A stretch of 64,000 nucleotides of DNA from positions 248,001-312,000 of the forward strand of contig NZ_JBFRFB010000004.1 of NCBI RefSeq assembly GCF_052114605.1, read 5' to 3'. The first letter of the stretch is position 1, and each line of letters starts with the position of its first letter. The position numbers and the translations under genes are program-made. The notes under the pieces are model-generated. The model was not told the DNA's origin. It ran no database searches and was given only the letters and a program-made list of their open reading frames with translations. Source of the DNA: Microvirga sp052114605. GTDB taxonomy: Bacteria > Pseudomonadota > Alphaproteobacteria > Rhizobiales > Beijerinckiaceae. This document shows, piece by piece, positions 63,540-64,000 of this stretch.

Positions 63540-64000
63540 TCAGAGCCGTCCGGCGAGCGCATCCTCCAAGAGCTTGCGCGAGCTCTCCTTGGTGATCGGC
63601 ACCGGATTGCCGCCGGCGGTGGGATCGTTCGGCGCCATCTCCGACATCTCGTCAAAGCGAGCGGCGTCGACCTTCAGGCCTTCCAGCGTATGCGGCACGC
63701 CGAGATCCTTGCGGATTTTCAGCACCCAGTCGAGGAATGCCTGGAACGACGGCTCAAGCCCGATATAGGCGGCAAGACGCTCGATCCGCTGCTCGATAGC
63801 TTTGCGGTTATAGACCAGAACATACGGCATGAAGACTGCGTTGGTCAGGCCGTGGTGGGTGTCGTAGAGCGCGCCGGTCGGATGCGAGAGCGCGTGGATC
63901 GCGCCAAGGCCCTTCTGGAAGGCGGTGGCGCCCATGGCGGCTGCCGACATCATCTGCGCGCGGGCTTCGATATCCTTGCCGTCCTTATAAGCGCGCGGCA
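63540..64000 (-). CDS. iron-containing alcohol dehydrogenase (3' part; start outside window)
   Basis: The minus-strand frame is open to the window end, reading AYKDGKDIEARAQMM and then GLGAIHALSHPTGALYDTHH GLTNAVFMPYV. The histidines in HALSHPTG and DTHHG are iron ligands of the family. The end (NPVPITKESSRKLLEDALAG) is normal. About 150 of some 380 residues are present. The family includes butanol, lactaldehyde and maleylacetate reductases. Confidence 0.9.
   Translation of the reverse strand, partial: PRAYKDGKDIEARAQMMSAAAMGATAFQKGLGAIHALSHPTGALYDTHHGLTNAVFMPYVLVYNRKAIEQRIERLAAYIGLEPSFQAFLDWVLKIRKDLGVPHTLEGLKVDAARFDEMSEMAPNDPTAGGNPVPITKESSRKLLEDALAGRL

Overview
The window looks like the chromosome of an alphaproteobacterium of the order Hyphomicrobiales (Rhizobiales), probably near Microvirga, Bosea or Methylobacterium; the genus is inference. 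The signs are the high G+C, a C4-pathway 5-aminolevulinate synthase, two phasins, Omp25-type porins, the block murA / DUF2948 / hisD / UPF0262 / low-molecular-weight phosphatase, a PleC/DivJ/PdhS-type histidine kinase, and a tRNA-His that lacks G-1 and has A73, a known peculiarity of this clade.

Layout. 1-6.1 kb: the end of a lactate-oxidation operon (lutB partial, lutC), a glycolipid-binding-family protein, bacterioferritin-associated ferredoxin plus bacterioferritin behind a probable Irr iron-control palindrome, and a large acyl-CoA ligase/GNAT fusion. 6.1-20.3 kb: a multi-PAS histidine kinase, two phasins behind a duplicated TTGCACTGCACAA motif, a Nudix hydrolase whose ATG lies in a terminator loop, two Omp25-like porins, a PAS-GGDEF-EAL protein, small proteins, and a TadE/TadE/TadG pilus cluster. 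20.4-35.0 kb: an accessory region ending at tRNA-His. It holds a DUF2156 protein, two divergent giant RTX proteins with the same architecture, a doubly broken serine recombinase, a lipoprotein, and a graveyard of gene ends (dnaE2, a UvrD/HelD-like helicase and a type I restriction hsdR fused at a deletion junction).

35.2-46.9 kb: core-like genes: a tripartite tricarboxylate transporter (tctB-tctA-tctC), a TerC-family protein, azlCD, the hisD block, murA, and hemA with a near-consensus FNR/FixK box. 47-49.3 kb: tRNA-Thr, a decayed RTX 3' end, and a serralysin-type metalloprotease. 49.3-64 kb: a FAD amine oxidase-like enzyme, free-Met-sulfoxide reductase, a zinc alcohol dehydrogenase, Nudix, an inositol-phosphatase-family enzyme, an iron-type ABC transporter operon, a potassium-channel-like protein with a zinc ribbon, a HAD phosphatase, an HxlR regulator divergent from an FMN reductase, and the 3' part of an iron-containing alcohol dehydrogenase.

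The most unusual content is the RTX family. Two intact genes, 1.1 kb apart and divergent, each encode an N-terminal domain of about 375 residues made of seven repeats arranged like a seven-bladed beta-propeller, then calcium-binding repeats, a cadherin-like domain, and a C-terminal secretion module that ends in DFFVI or DFFVV. Two further loci (30.55 kb and 47.3 kb) keep only decayed copies of that terminal module. No type I secretion genes are present in the window.
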